Source: Liopterus haemorrhoidalis (Eukaryota; Arthropoda; Insecta; Coleoptera; Dytiscidae). From it: DNA of 64,000 bases. The position numbers and the translations under genes are program-made. Shown piece after piece: positions 54,717-64,000 of the stretch (positions are counted from its first letter, which is position 1; each line of letters opens with the position of its first letter). The DNA lies in NCBI GenBank assembly GCA_963971575.1, contig OZ020623.1:16122980-16186979 (forward strand). The letters are read 5' to 3'. The notes under the pieces were generated by a model that was not told where the DNA came from, did no database searches, and was given only the letters and a program-made list of their open reading frames with translations.

Positions 54717-56017
54717 CACACGGTGTCTCAAAAGAAATTTTATATTTAGTGGATCGATTAAAAAAAAAGTAAGCCGTATATAGAAAATATGTTTATTAAT
54801 TATTAAAATACACTTTTTGGGGATTTATTTCTTAAAAATAATGTCGTCTAAATGTAGACCCTCGCACTCATTTAATCGAACAGTAAAATTATTTATGACG
54901 TCTCGGCAGGTGGACTCAGGGATGGCTGCCATTTCGTGACGGATATTTTCTTTCAAATGCGCCAGTGAAGTCGGTTTATTGGCGTAAACTTTAGATTTAA
55001 GATAATCCCATAGGAAAAAGTTCATAGGGGTTAAATCTGGACTGCGTGGAGGCCAATTTATGTCACCTCTCCGGGAGATCAATTTGCCTGAGAAAATTTC
55101 ACGAACACGTGGCAGAGACATATTGGACGTGTGTGAAGTTGCTCCGTCCTGTTGGAACCATGTTCTTTGGTTATAGCCAGGAAAGTTTTGCAGTTCAGGT
55201 ACCAAGAAGTTGTCTAACATCTCCACATAACGCTCTGAATTCACTGTAACTGCACGCCCCCTTTCGTCTTCAAAAAAGTAAGGGCCGATAATTCCTCGCG
55301 CCGACATCGCAGCCCATACGGTCACTTTAGGCGAATGTAGGGGTTTCTGATGTTTGCGTTTCGGATTCGTTGCACTCCAGTAGCGGCAGTTCTGCTTATT
55401 TACGTGGCCATTAAGATGAAAATGAGCTTCATCCGAAAACAAAATGTTGATAAACGTTGAAAATCGCTCAATCACCTGATTTACGAAATTAAGCCTCTGA
55501 ATGGCATCTTGGGGCTTTAATTCTTGCACCAATTGAATTTTGTAGGGGTGCAGCTTTAGGTCTTTGTGCATAATGCGATGTAATGATGATCTATGCACAT
55601 TTAAAGCACTTGGGCGCTTCCGAGTTGAAAGGTTCGGGTCGTCACGAACAGACTAATTAACATTCTCCACATTTTCTACCGTTCTTGATGACCTAGGTCG
55701 CCCGGATTTTGATTTATCTAGCGTTGTACCAGTCTCTTCAAACTTTTTAACCCAATGTCGAATGAGAGGAATGCTTGGTGCTAAATGAGTGGCGAAAACC
55801 TCGAATACTGCAGAATTTTCTACGCGCTACAATCGCCGAATCACCGTTTTTGTAAAACTCTCGCACGCAAAACGTGCGGTCTGCTCCCGAGAAACGCTCC
55901 ATAGCGACTGAAGTCCCAAGAGCCAGGCTACCGATTGACATAACCCCCGCGCCCCTCGGATACGTTTCGTTCACGCAGTAAGCTAAATAAATATAAAATT
56001 TCTTTTGAGACACCTTG
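54717..56017 (-). mobile_element. DD41D rosa-like mariner, copy 2
   Basis: TA at both sides (54715-54716, 56018-56019). The ends end in ggtgtctcaaaagaaatttt and its complement. It is 1301 bp and nearly identical by eye to 47088-48385. Confidence 0.93.
54825..55899 (-). pseudogene. rosa-like transposase, catalytic residue changed
   Basis: The N-terminal frame starts at MERFSGADRTFCVREFYKNG (about 55899) and shifts after CSIRGFRH. A TAG replaces the codon after SVRDD-region residues (55655). From 55598 to 54825 the frame is open through SDEAHFHLNG (first aspartate), WFQQDGATSHTS (second) and PDLTPMNFFLWDYLKSK. At the third catalytic position, 41 residues after the second, this copy has asparagine where copy 1 has aspartate. 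That alone should abolish catalysis. The end is GLHLDDIIFKK. Confidence 0.92.
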
Positions 56018-56019
56018 TA

Positions 56020-57600
56020 CTTATTTTTAACAACTTACATTACTGAAATCATTTGTAAGGAACTCTTCATAATTGTCAAACGCATTTTCCTTAAAAAATG
56101 ACTTCAAAAATATTTCTAAATGAGCGGAGAGGCAAACCTTTAATATGCTCAGGTAAGATGTTATAAAATTTAGTGCAATAATAATTAATTGAGTATTTGC
56201 ACTACCTACTCCAAAATATGCTGGTCTTATCAAGTGTTACCCTCTCGTCTCATATTTATGGATTTGTTTCTGCGTTTTGAAATTGTCTATAGTTTGATGT
56301 ATGTAAACAAGGCAGTAGAAAATATATTAGGATGGTAGTGTCATCAGACCTAGTTCAACAAAATGTTGTCTACAGTCTTGTCTGTAATTCAGACCAAAAA
56401 TCACTCTGAAAACTCGCCGTTGTAATCGAAAAATTCTTTGGGTATGTGTGGAGTGTCCCAAAGCCAGCAAACCATATGTGATGTGCGACTCAACCAGTGT
56501 ATGATATGCAGTCACCACGACATTTCTGAGTACTTTAGATTTTAGATTTCTTATACTGTAGATTGCCCTGCATAATTTTTCCGTAGTTGTTTCCGCATGT
56601 TTTTCCCAACTGAGACTTATACCAATGGTTACTCCTAGAAACTTAACAGGATCTTAACTAATATTCTCTGCTGTTGGTCTTCGGGAAAACAATAGGTGTT
56701 GGGGTTTAGATTTGTTTTTGCTTAATGTGTTCGCCAAAAACCAATCTTGCGCAGCATTTTTTATTAAGCTGTTATTGGATGTCCTTTCTTGGTAAGTTTC
56801 AGACTGAATAAGCAGCGTGATATCGTCTGCATATAAAACATACTTTGCATTCTCTATAAAAGTTGATAAATCATTAATGTAAATCAGAAACAACATTGGG
56901 GCTAATGTTGAACCTTCATCATCATCTTCAGCCCATAAACGTCCCACAGTAGTCTCACCGAGCCGTAGTTTTTCACTACCGTACTTCTACTTTTATGGGT
57001 ACGAGCCTTTCACTCCGAAGAGTAAAGTTTCTGGTCTACAACTCCCACGGTAACCTAATCCGGGTTGAGAGCGGTGCTATATTTATGATATGATGCCTTT
57101 TTTCATTTTTATTTATTTTTTATTATTTAAATGAGGATGAGGTGATAAGGACAAATACAAATATCCATGCGCTGGCTGGGATTCGAACCCGGGACCTTTA
57201 GCACGAGAAGCAGGGCGCTAGCACTGCGCTACTGAGGTCGGCTTGAACCTTGCGGTACTCCAAAATGGATTTTTTATCATGAAATTGAGTATCATTTGCC
57301 CATAGATATTGCTTCTGGTTTGTAACAAAGGTATTTAGAAGCTGGCAACTGTCTAGATTAATGTTGTAGCAAGACATTTTCTTTATTAACAAATCATGTG
57401 GCACACAGTCAAAAGCCTTTGTTAAGTCATAGAAAGTGGCCACAGCGTATGTTCTAATTTCAAATCCTGTTGTCACAAAATCTATGATATCCAAAATAGC
57501 TGTTGTTGTAAATTTGCCACTTTAAAACCAAACTGACTCTTGCTTAATAAATCGTTATTTTCAAAATGTTCTGTAGCTACTTCAGCAAAATTTTCTCAAA
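56020..57600 (-). mobile_element. Non-LTR RT gene fragment, split by a SINE
   Basis: Minus-strand reading: SKSQFGFK (57545), VATFYDLTKAFDCVPHDLLI (about 57440), then after the SINE GSTLAPMLFLIYINDLSTFI and LYADDITLLIQ (56920-56800). It continues with AQDWFLANTLSKNKSKPQHL, YHTLVESHITYGLLALGHST (56515-56440) and QRRVFRVIFGLNYRQDCRQH. The catalytic YADD is present, but frameshifts and stops separate the parts. The 5' half with endonuclease is absent. The rosa copy 2 abuts its 3' side. Confidence 0.87.
56917..57242 (-). mobile_element. tRNA-derived SINE (SINE-2)
   Basis: The duplication ttgaacctt lies at 56908-56916 and 57243-57251. Reading on the minus strand from 57242: gccgacctcagtagcgcagt (A box), cccgggttcgaatcccagcc (B box), then a 200-base body with an A/T-rich centre and cgtgggagttgtagaccaga. 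It splits the RT between GVPQG and STLAP. The head begins gccgacc like SINE-1, but the body differs. Confidence 0.92.
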
Positions 57601-57985
57601 AATTTTTAAAAAAGAGTTTACAACTAGCATGTGAAGGAGCAGACTCAACATGAACTGCATCAAACTCCGTTTTTATATCTTCAAGCTTTTTAAAAAGAAA
57701 TGTTTTATCACTGCACGGAACTCGATTTGAATCATGCTTATGAAACTTGTGACATAAACTTTTTCAGCCCATTCCGCCGGAAAAAGAGGATGTCATGAGC
57801 CTAGCAACCAACACGGTAGTTGTGTATAGTTTTTTGTTTCTGGTGTTAAAAATGTTTATATACTGTGTCAAAATTATTATTTTTTTGTAACAGTTTACTA
57901 CTGGGTTTAATGTTTTTCATGTATTTAGAACCCAATAAATTAATTTAACATTATGTTTTGTTATTCTGGGCCCCTGTGTGACATA

Positions 57986-59271
57986 TCAGGTCTACAAGTA
58001 TGAAATGCGGATTTTCTTTTAAAAATAAAACACTTTAAACTCAAAAGAACAGTAAAAGTTTATTTATTCAAAGTATGCTCTATTAGAAGTTATACATTTT
58101 ACCCATCTTTCAGGCAATTTGTGAATACCTCGCCAGTAGAACTCTTCCCCTTTCCCCGCAAACCATTAATCTAGCCATTCTTTCACATTTTCATATGAAC
58201 AAAAGTGCTGCTCGCAAGTGCGTGACCCATCGATATGAACAAGTGGTAATCTGAAGGGGCCAAGTCTGGTGAGTAAGCGGCATGGGGTAGCACTTCCCAC
58301 TTGAGTGCCTCCAATGTATTTGAAACTGCTTTTGCCTTATTTGGTGGAGCGTTATCGTGAAGAAAGATTACCTTGTGCTGTCTTTTTTCGTATTCTGGTC
58401 GTTTTATGAGCAGCGAATGGTTCAATTCGATTAGTTGTTTTTGGTAGCGTTGGGTATTAACTGTTTTACCAGGTTTTAATAATTCATAATAGACCACACC
58501 CTTTTGGTCCCACCAAGTACAGACCATTGTCTTTTTGCCAAAGCGATTCGGTCTTGCAGTTGATGTGGATGGTGAGCCTGGGTTCACCCATGATTTTTTG
58601 CGTTTGGGATTTTCAAAATAAACCCATTTTTCATCGCCAGTAATGGATACGATGCAAAAAAGACTTTCTTTTGTATCGTGCAAGCTAAATTTCACAAGTA
58701 TTTTTGCGTTTTTCCATCTGCCTCTCATTCAATGCATGTGGAACCCATCTGCAAACTTTCTGGATCTTACCCATCTCTCGTAGGCGATTGGAAACAGCTT
58801 GTTGACTAACGCCTAACTGCTCTGCTAGTTGTTTTTGTAATTGACTATCGTCTTCCTGTAGCAAGTTTCCAATTTTGTATCTTCATATTTTTTTGGAGGT
58901 TTTCCATGTTCTTTGTCTGTAAGATCAAAGTCACCACTTTTGAAACGCCGAAACCATCGTTCACACGTATCTTGCAATGGAGCATATTCACCATAAGCTT
59001 CTCGAAGCAGTCGGTATGATTCAGCAGCAGTTTTTTTCAAATGAAAACAAAACAGTAGTACTGTCCGCGAATGCTCTTTATTTGGCAGAAAATTTGACAT
59101 TTTTAACACAGTAAAACAAAACTATATGATCACTTTTCAAATTATAACCTATACGCATTTGACACTTAATGATAACTTAACAAAACGCCATATGTGTTGA
59201 AACTTTGAACTATACACTCTGTTTGCGCGGCAAGTTGGAAAAAAATGCGCATTTCATACTTGTAGACCTGG
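57986..59271 (-). mobile_element. Near full-length mariner inside gypsy LTR2
   Basis: TA at both sides (57984-57985, 59272-59273). The inverted ends are caggtctacaagtatgaaat and its complement. At 1286 bp it is the full length for the group. LTR1 and LTR3 show the empty site (gacataaac, gacatacac). Confidence 0.95.
58060..59109 (-). pseudogene. D34D mariner transposase, few lesions
   Basis: It starts MLKMSNFLPNKEHSRTVLLF (59109). It has KTAAESYRLLREAYGEYAPL and CERWFRRFKSGDFD (first helix-turn-helix), LAEQLGVSQQAVSNRLREMG (second), ITGDEKWVYFENPKRKKSWV (first aspartate), FLHDNAPP (second) and YSPDLAPSDYHLF (third, 34 residues on). Lesions seen: a one-base shift near KLET (58865), a stop after NTCEI (58690), a shift before VSITGDEKW and another after FVHMKM. 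All three catalytic aspartates are retained. Related to 34540-35400. Confidence 0.93.
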
Positions 59272-59483
59272 TACACTTTTCGGCCCGTATCCGCCGGGAG
59301 AAGAGGATGTCATGAGCCTAGCAATCAACACGGTTGTTGTGTATAGTATTTTGTTTCTGGTGGTAAAATGTTTATATACTGTGTCAAAATTATTATTATT
59401 TTGTAACTGTTTACTACTGGGTTTAAAGTTTTTCCATGTATTTAGAGCCCAACAAATTAATTTAACATTATGTTTTGTTATAC

Positions 59484-59850
59484 TGGCGCCGGAAGGACTA
59501 ACCCCATATGCTGAACAAAAAATTATGGTGAAACCAAATCAGGTACTAATTGCTGTACCATCGTACAAGATGGCAAAATAGAAGAAGGAACTTCTACATG
59601 CGGAATTGGACAAACTGTTTTCTGACAAAATAATTGAAGAATGCGCTGCTCCAGTTGTTGTGGTACATAAAAAAGGAGAAAAATTCACGTCAACAAGTCT
59701 CGCCAACCAGCCCCGCTATATAAAGAAGGAGATCAAGTTTTGGTCCATACTCACCTTCTCAGTCAAGCTGCGCAAGAGCTAACTGCCAGAGTACTGCCCA
59801 AGAGAGATGGTCCATACCGCATTGCCAGAATTGTCGGAATTTATTCCTTA
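59484..59850 (+). pseudogene. gypsy pol remnant: RT start fused to integrase end
   Basis: The RT start reads NQVLIAVPSYKMAK, a stop, then KKELLHAELDKLFSDKIIEE and CAAPVVVVHKKGEK (59500-59690). That is the beginning of a Ty3/gypsy RT (P-Y-R-M... ELDKLL-x-x-G-I-I-E). Directly afterwards come PLYKEGDQVLVHTHLLSQAA and PKRDGPYRIARIVG, the integrase C-terminal domain. About 3 kb of pol is missing between. Gag and protease are absent. Confidence 0.87.
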
Positions 59851-60731
59851 AACACTAGGGCAAAATTTCCCTAAATTTAATCAAAAATTCCCTGAATAAA
59901 ATCAAAAATTCTCTAAAATGAATCAAAAATTCGTGAAGTATAATAATAAAAAAAGGATTATATTTATATATTTTTTTTATTGGAATAAATTATAGGTCAT
60001 TTCTTTGATTAAGGCGATTCTAAATGGGGGTTTCGTGTTTTTAAGTTGTCACGAAAACAGAAAATAATACATATAGGTGGTATGTTTGGTTTAGGCGGAA
60101 CTAGATTTTCAAGTCTAGTAACTTTTATCGATGGATTGAAGCTTTTGATCATTTTGTTTAGAACAAGCCTGCTTCAATACATAAAAAATTAGTTCGGGGC
60201 AACTTGAGAAAATTTAAATTCCATTTAGTTCCGCCTATAGGTTTGGAATAGCCTTTACAATAAATAATACATTTTTAAATTTTTGGAAAATGTAAGAAGT
60301 TAAGAAATAAGACATTTGTATTAAAAATGACACAAAAATTCAAAATGTAATGAAAATTACATTTTATAATGACATTAACTCTAACCTAAAAATGTTTATT
60401 GTAAGTATGGTAACATGCTCGAATCAAACGATAAAAGTTACTAGAATGCAAAATCTAGTTCCAACTAAAAATTTGGAATAGTTATAAATTTTATTCATAA
60501 GTACAACTATATTTTTGTAAATATAATCATACCTGTATACGAATGAAAAAATGCAAAATTTAAAGCAAACGAATACTTAAAAATACCAACATGGTATTTT
60601 TAAGTATTCGTTTTGTATATTAATTTGGTACAACATGGTATGTAATTATTTGGATATTAATTTCAGTAGATTATAGTCAAAATAAAGAAATTTTCTCTTT
60701 TAATATCAGAATTTCCGTAGAAAATGACATA

Positions 60732-61137
60732 CAGTCTGTTTCAAACGCTTAGGCGGAACTAAATGGGAATTTCGTTCTTTTAGGTTGTAACGACAAGGGA
60801 CCTTGCTTGGGTTATTTCATTTTTCACGTTGCAATGTCAAAATTTAAAATTACAACAATGAAACCATGGAAACGAATGACCTATGTCAAAATTAAATTAT
60901 TTTTTTAATATATTTTAATGACAAAAAAATTAATAAATGGGAAATTTGTATTAGAATGACACAAAATATTAAAATATAAAGAAAATGACAATTTAAAATG
61001 ATATTAACGTTAACAAAAAATGTGTATTGTAAGTATGATTTACAAAGCTTAAACAAAACGGTCGAAAAGCACGATTTAAACGATGAAAGTAACTAGATTG
61101 CAAAATTTAGTTCCGCTTAACTGTTTGGAACAGACTG
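60732..61137 (-). mobile_element. MITE family M2, complete copy
   Basis: CAGTCTGTTTCAAACGCTTA... to ...GGAACAGACTG, with TA at both sides (60730-60731, 61138-61139). It is 406 bases, the reverse orientation of 41273-41681 and collinear throughout. Fragments of the same family lie at 60090-60255 and 60400-60480. It sits in the deleted gypsy interior. Confidence 0.95.
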
Positions 61138-61574
61138 TAATTTCTTTTTTCTTTAAACAAGAAAAAAATTCCCTAAATCTACGAAATTTTTCCTTGATCT
61201 GGCAACACTGCCTCAATACCGCTCTACCCCAAGAGAAAAAGAGGACGACCACCTTCAACCCGAAAGTCACGTACGAGCACGATACGAAATCCTGGTTCCT
61301 CAGCGAGTCCGCCTTACCGGAACCAGAGGGGGAGTGTGCGACATACACTTTTTCGGTTCGTTCCGCCGGGAAAAGAGGATGTCATGAGCCTAGCAACCAA
61401 CACGATTGTTGAGTATAGTATTTTGTTTCTGGTGGTAAAATTTTTATATACTGTGTCAAAATTATTATTATTATTATTTTTTTTTTGTAACTATTTACTA
61501 CCGGGTTTAATGTTTTTTCATGTATGCATTTAGAGCCCAATAAATTAATTTAACATTATGTTTTGTTATAAACT

Positions 61575-62207
61575 TAATTAGTTGCTTTAGTTGACTGACA
61601 CGGCTATACTGTATGCACGATCAGTCTGAATATTTGACTGCAGTTATTTGAAAGATTAGGCTTTCAAAACATTTGGACGACATGCTCGCGCCACTCCGTC
61701 TTTTAGTTAATTCTAGAAACTTCCCGATCATTCTTGAACTTACATGTGTACAGTGAAAACATAAACAAACATATGAAAACATTATTAATTAAACAACTTA
61801 CAAACTAGTTAAAACTAATTTGAACTTTCAGGTGTAAGTCCTTTTGAAACAGAATTTCTTGGAACTTTCTTAATTATTATTTATTCATATTATAATTTAT
61901 AAATTTGTTAAACAGTGTATTTTATTATTAATACATGTAGAGACACGTACATACAACGGGCGGTATTTTAATTAATAGTACAAATAGTTGCAGTGCATAA
62001 CGAGGGAACATTCTCTAGTGACGTCATGTGACACGTACCTAACCTAACCCATGCTCTAAATCAACCTTGATGTACGTGTGGATGTGACGTTTTCACTTTA
62101 CACCTGCTGAATTATTGTTGGGAATTGAAATTTAACTCTATATTAAACGACAAGTTTGTACATGAAAAACAGTGGGTTATATAATCGTACATATATAATT
62201 AGCAAGT
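61575..62207. other. No recognised gene
   Basis: Unassigned. A possible hairpin of acgtcatgtgacacgtac (62021) with gtacgtgtggatgtgacgt (62072) is present. Confidence 0.45.
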
Positions 62208-62215
62208 GTCTGTAT

Positions 62216-63285
62216 TAGAGATGGGAATTTCGGCTCAGTTTGCGGAACTGGATCAGTGGAGGTCGTTCAGTTTGTTGAGCCGGTTCATTGATCCGGCTCA
62301 GTGATCCGGTTAAGTAAACATGTTTCCGAGACACAGGTCGGTCGTTAGATCGTAGGTAGAACGTCGCTTAGAGCCGGCTCTTGCTTAGAGCCTGTTCTTG
62401 CAATATATGAACTGTAAACATGATCCCGAGACACAGGTCGGTCGGTCGTTCGGTCATAGGTAGAACGTCGCTTAGAGCCGGTTCTTACAATATATGAACT
62501 GTAAACATGATCCCGAGACACAGGTTGGTCGGTCGTTCGGTCGTAGGTAGAACGTCGCTTAGAGCCGGCTCTTGCTTAGAGCCGGTTCTTGCAATATATG
62601 AACTGTAAACATGATCCCGAGACACAGGTCAGTCAGTTGTCGGTCGTTCGCTCGTAGGTAGAACGTCGCTTAGCCCCGGGTCTTATCTAACATTTTTGAA
62701 ACAAACAATTCATTTTATGTAGCTACTGTATTTTAAACCAGATGTGTTAAGTTTATGGCGATGTTTATTGCCCTTATAAATCGGACATCTGGGATTTGGG
62801 CAATATTTTTAATATTTTTATATACAGACCAATTCTGTAACTCTGTTACTATGATAATTGTAACTAAATTCGTCACTATGAGCAAGGTCAGTTACTATCA
62901 TGAATGAAAGGCATTATACATTTATAATATTTTATGTTGTAGTAACGTTATTACACAGTAACTTTTTACAGAATTGATCTGATTGTATGGTTGTAAGAAA
63001 ATACAGACTAAGCCTATTAGTTTGAAATAAACTGCCCTACAAATTGATGACAAAATACACTTTATGATAATACATTACTAGCCGAGTTCTCGCGAAGTTC
63101 AACATTACATCGATCCAGATCCGGATCACTCCGGTCACTGCTCACAATCGCCCGACCAATCGTATCCTTGAAACTTGAAACTATACAGTGAGCCGTGAGC
63201 AGGCTCATTTCAATTTGGTGAACCGTGTCACTTCGGTCAGTGTACTGAGCCGGTTCGTTCAAGAACGTTCGTTCGTTCATCTCTA
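62216..63285. mobile_element. Non-autonomous hAT with internal minisatellite
   Basis: The ends TAGAGATG... and ...CATCTCTA are inverted. The 8-bp duplication gtctgtat lies at 62208-62215 and 63286-63293. Subterminal ctcagt, gatccgg and gttcgtt words are frequent at both sides (gagccggttcattgatccgg at left, actgagccggttcgttcaag at right). No transposase is present. Confidence 0.95.
62314..62690. repeat. Minisatellite, four units of about 88-102 bp
   Basis: Each unit reads gtaaacatg...cgagacacaggt...gtaggtagaacgtcgcttag...gagccgg(c/t)tcttg...caatatatgaact, starting near 62314, 62414, 62502 and 62604. The length varies through an optional second ttagagccggttcttg block and through ggtcggtcgttc slippage. 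Confidence 0.88.
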
Positions 63286-63374
63286 GTCTGTATGTTGTCT
63301 GGGTAACATTGTGACGTCAATTTTTCCTTAGGTTCTCGTGATTGGCTAACTGGGGACACCCCGTCTCTTGACTG

Positions 63375-64000
63375 AGAGGTATTTTGCAGATTTATTCTCT
63401 AAGAATCTACGAATATAATTACATATAGAAATGTGTAAGATTTCGTAGGCATAAACAAGTAACTCTAGATACTCCTATATGCTTTGACCGATTTGAAAAA
63501 TATTTTACAGATTTATTCACTAAGATTCTACAAATATAATTAACAAACAAATATAAATTTGGCATAATTACATATAGAAATGTCTAGAGCTTCGTAGGCA
63601 TAAACAAGAAACTCTAGATACTTCTATATGCTTTGACCGATATGAACAATATTTTGCAGATTTATTTTCTAAGAAACTGCACATAAAACAACAACAAAAA
63701 ATGTCTAGGGTTTCGTAGGCATAAACAAGAGACTCTAGACGCTCCTATATCTTGTGATCGATATGAAAAATAATTAGCAGATTTGTTTTCTAAGAATCTG
63801 CGGATAAAATATCATATAGAAATGTCTAGGTTTTCGTAGGCATAAACAAGAAACACTAGACACGGCTATATCCTTTGACCGGTATGAACAGTATTTTCCA
63901 GATTTATTCTCTAAGTATCTACAAATATAATTACATACAGAAATGTCTTGGGTTTCGTAGGCATTAACAAGAAACTCTAGACAATCCTATATCCTTTGAC
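63375..64000. repeat. Satellite DNA, about 120-bp period
   Basis: Units starting with cagatttatt at about 63387, 63509, 63657, 63778 and 63899 are spaced 120-122 bases; one interval is about 149 bases through an insertion. Each contains tctaagaatctac, tagaaatgtctag, ttcgtaggcataaacaagaa, actctagac and ctatatcctttgacc. The array runs off the window end. Confidence 0.93.

Larger units (their letters stand above)
57748..61570 (+). mobile_element. Ty3/gypsy element with three LTRs
   Basis: LTR1 57748-57965, LTR2 57975-59482 (with a mariner inside) and LTR3 61335-61570 share gccgggaaaagaggatgtca and all else. The four-base repeat aact lies outside LTR1 (57744-57747) and LTR3 (61571-61574). After LTR2 comes a primer site, tggcgccggaaggac (59484). 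Before LTR3 is a polypurine tract, agagggggag (61325-61334). The interior is mostly deleted: RT start joined to integrase end. A MITE and further repeats fill 59860-61200. Confidence 0.88.

Noticed and set aside
57175..57242. tRNA gene on the minus strand
   Set aside because: It is the head of SINE-2 with a 9-base duplication splitting an RT gene; no independent tRNA is supported.
59862..61205. Complete hAT in the gypsy interior (right end tgatctggcaacactg)
   Set aside because: The left counterpart (cactagggcaaaattt) matches poorly and the flanking eight bases differ, so only the MITE inside it is annotated.
62015..62095. Regulatory CRE-type element (tgacgtca) near 62020
   Set aside because: A single tgacgtca word in a possible hairpin without a gene nearby; no support for regulation.

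Overview
This is a window of AT-rich animal nuclear DNA, most likely from an insect with a large repeat-rich genome. It has no bacterial-type operons and no host gene I can support. Nearly every recognisable coding stretch comes from a transposable element: mariner (including D34D and DD41D rosa-like types), Tc1, pogo/Tigger, hAT, piggyBac, PIF/Harbinger-like elements, CR1/Jockey-like non-LTR retrotransposons, a Penelope-like element, Ty3/gypsy elements, non-autonomous LTR elements, SINEs and several MITE families. The arthropod-type mariner and rosa transposases, the SINEs and the insect-like 18S rRNA fragment point to an insect; the species cannot be named from this.

Layout. 1-9.8 kb: three mariner relics, a TTAA-flanked foldback element, a deleted piggyBac, and a mariner split by a 5'-truncated Jockey-like element with a long open reverse-transcriptase frame. 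9.8-17.4 kb: a Harbinger-like element (10763-11348), two mariner copies of one family, a tandem-unit repeat invaded by an 18S rRNA fragment and by a non-LTR fragment, and a hAT with a perfect 8-bp duplication (15569-16550). 17.4-24 kb: a young non-autonomous LTR element sitting in a TA microsatellite, a 269-bp near-perfect palindrome, a Tc1 relic and a Penelope-like GIY-YIG fragment between inverted repeats. 24-27 kb: a solo gypsy-type LTR carrying a hAT, which itself carries a MITE. 27-33.2 kb: a 6.1-kb structure bounded by collinear inverted blocks and stuffed with other insertions. 33.2-46.2 kb: a MITE split by a SINE, a mariner, pogo-related pieces, a minus-strand non-autonomous LTR element, and a non-LTR fragment split by a hAT. 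46.2-57.6 kb: a second solo LTR split by a rosa mariner, a three-level nest (mariner > hAT > CR1-like, plus a separate non-LTR insertion), a second rosa copy, and an RT gene split by a SINE. 57.7-61.6 kb: a gypsy element with three LTRs. 62.2-64 kb: a hAT with an internal minisatellite, then a satellite of about 120 bp period that runs off the end.

The genes do not form a pathway. What the window records well is a relative chronology: in more than ten places a target-site duplication (TSD) shows exactly which element entered which. Most transposases carry stops, frameshifts or deletions. The longest open frame is the CR1-like reverse transcriptase at 51109-52860. Assignments rest on reading translated motifs, terminal repeats and TSDs by eye; no database search was run.
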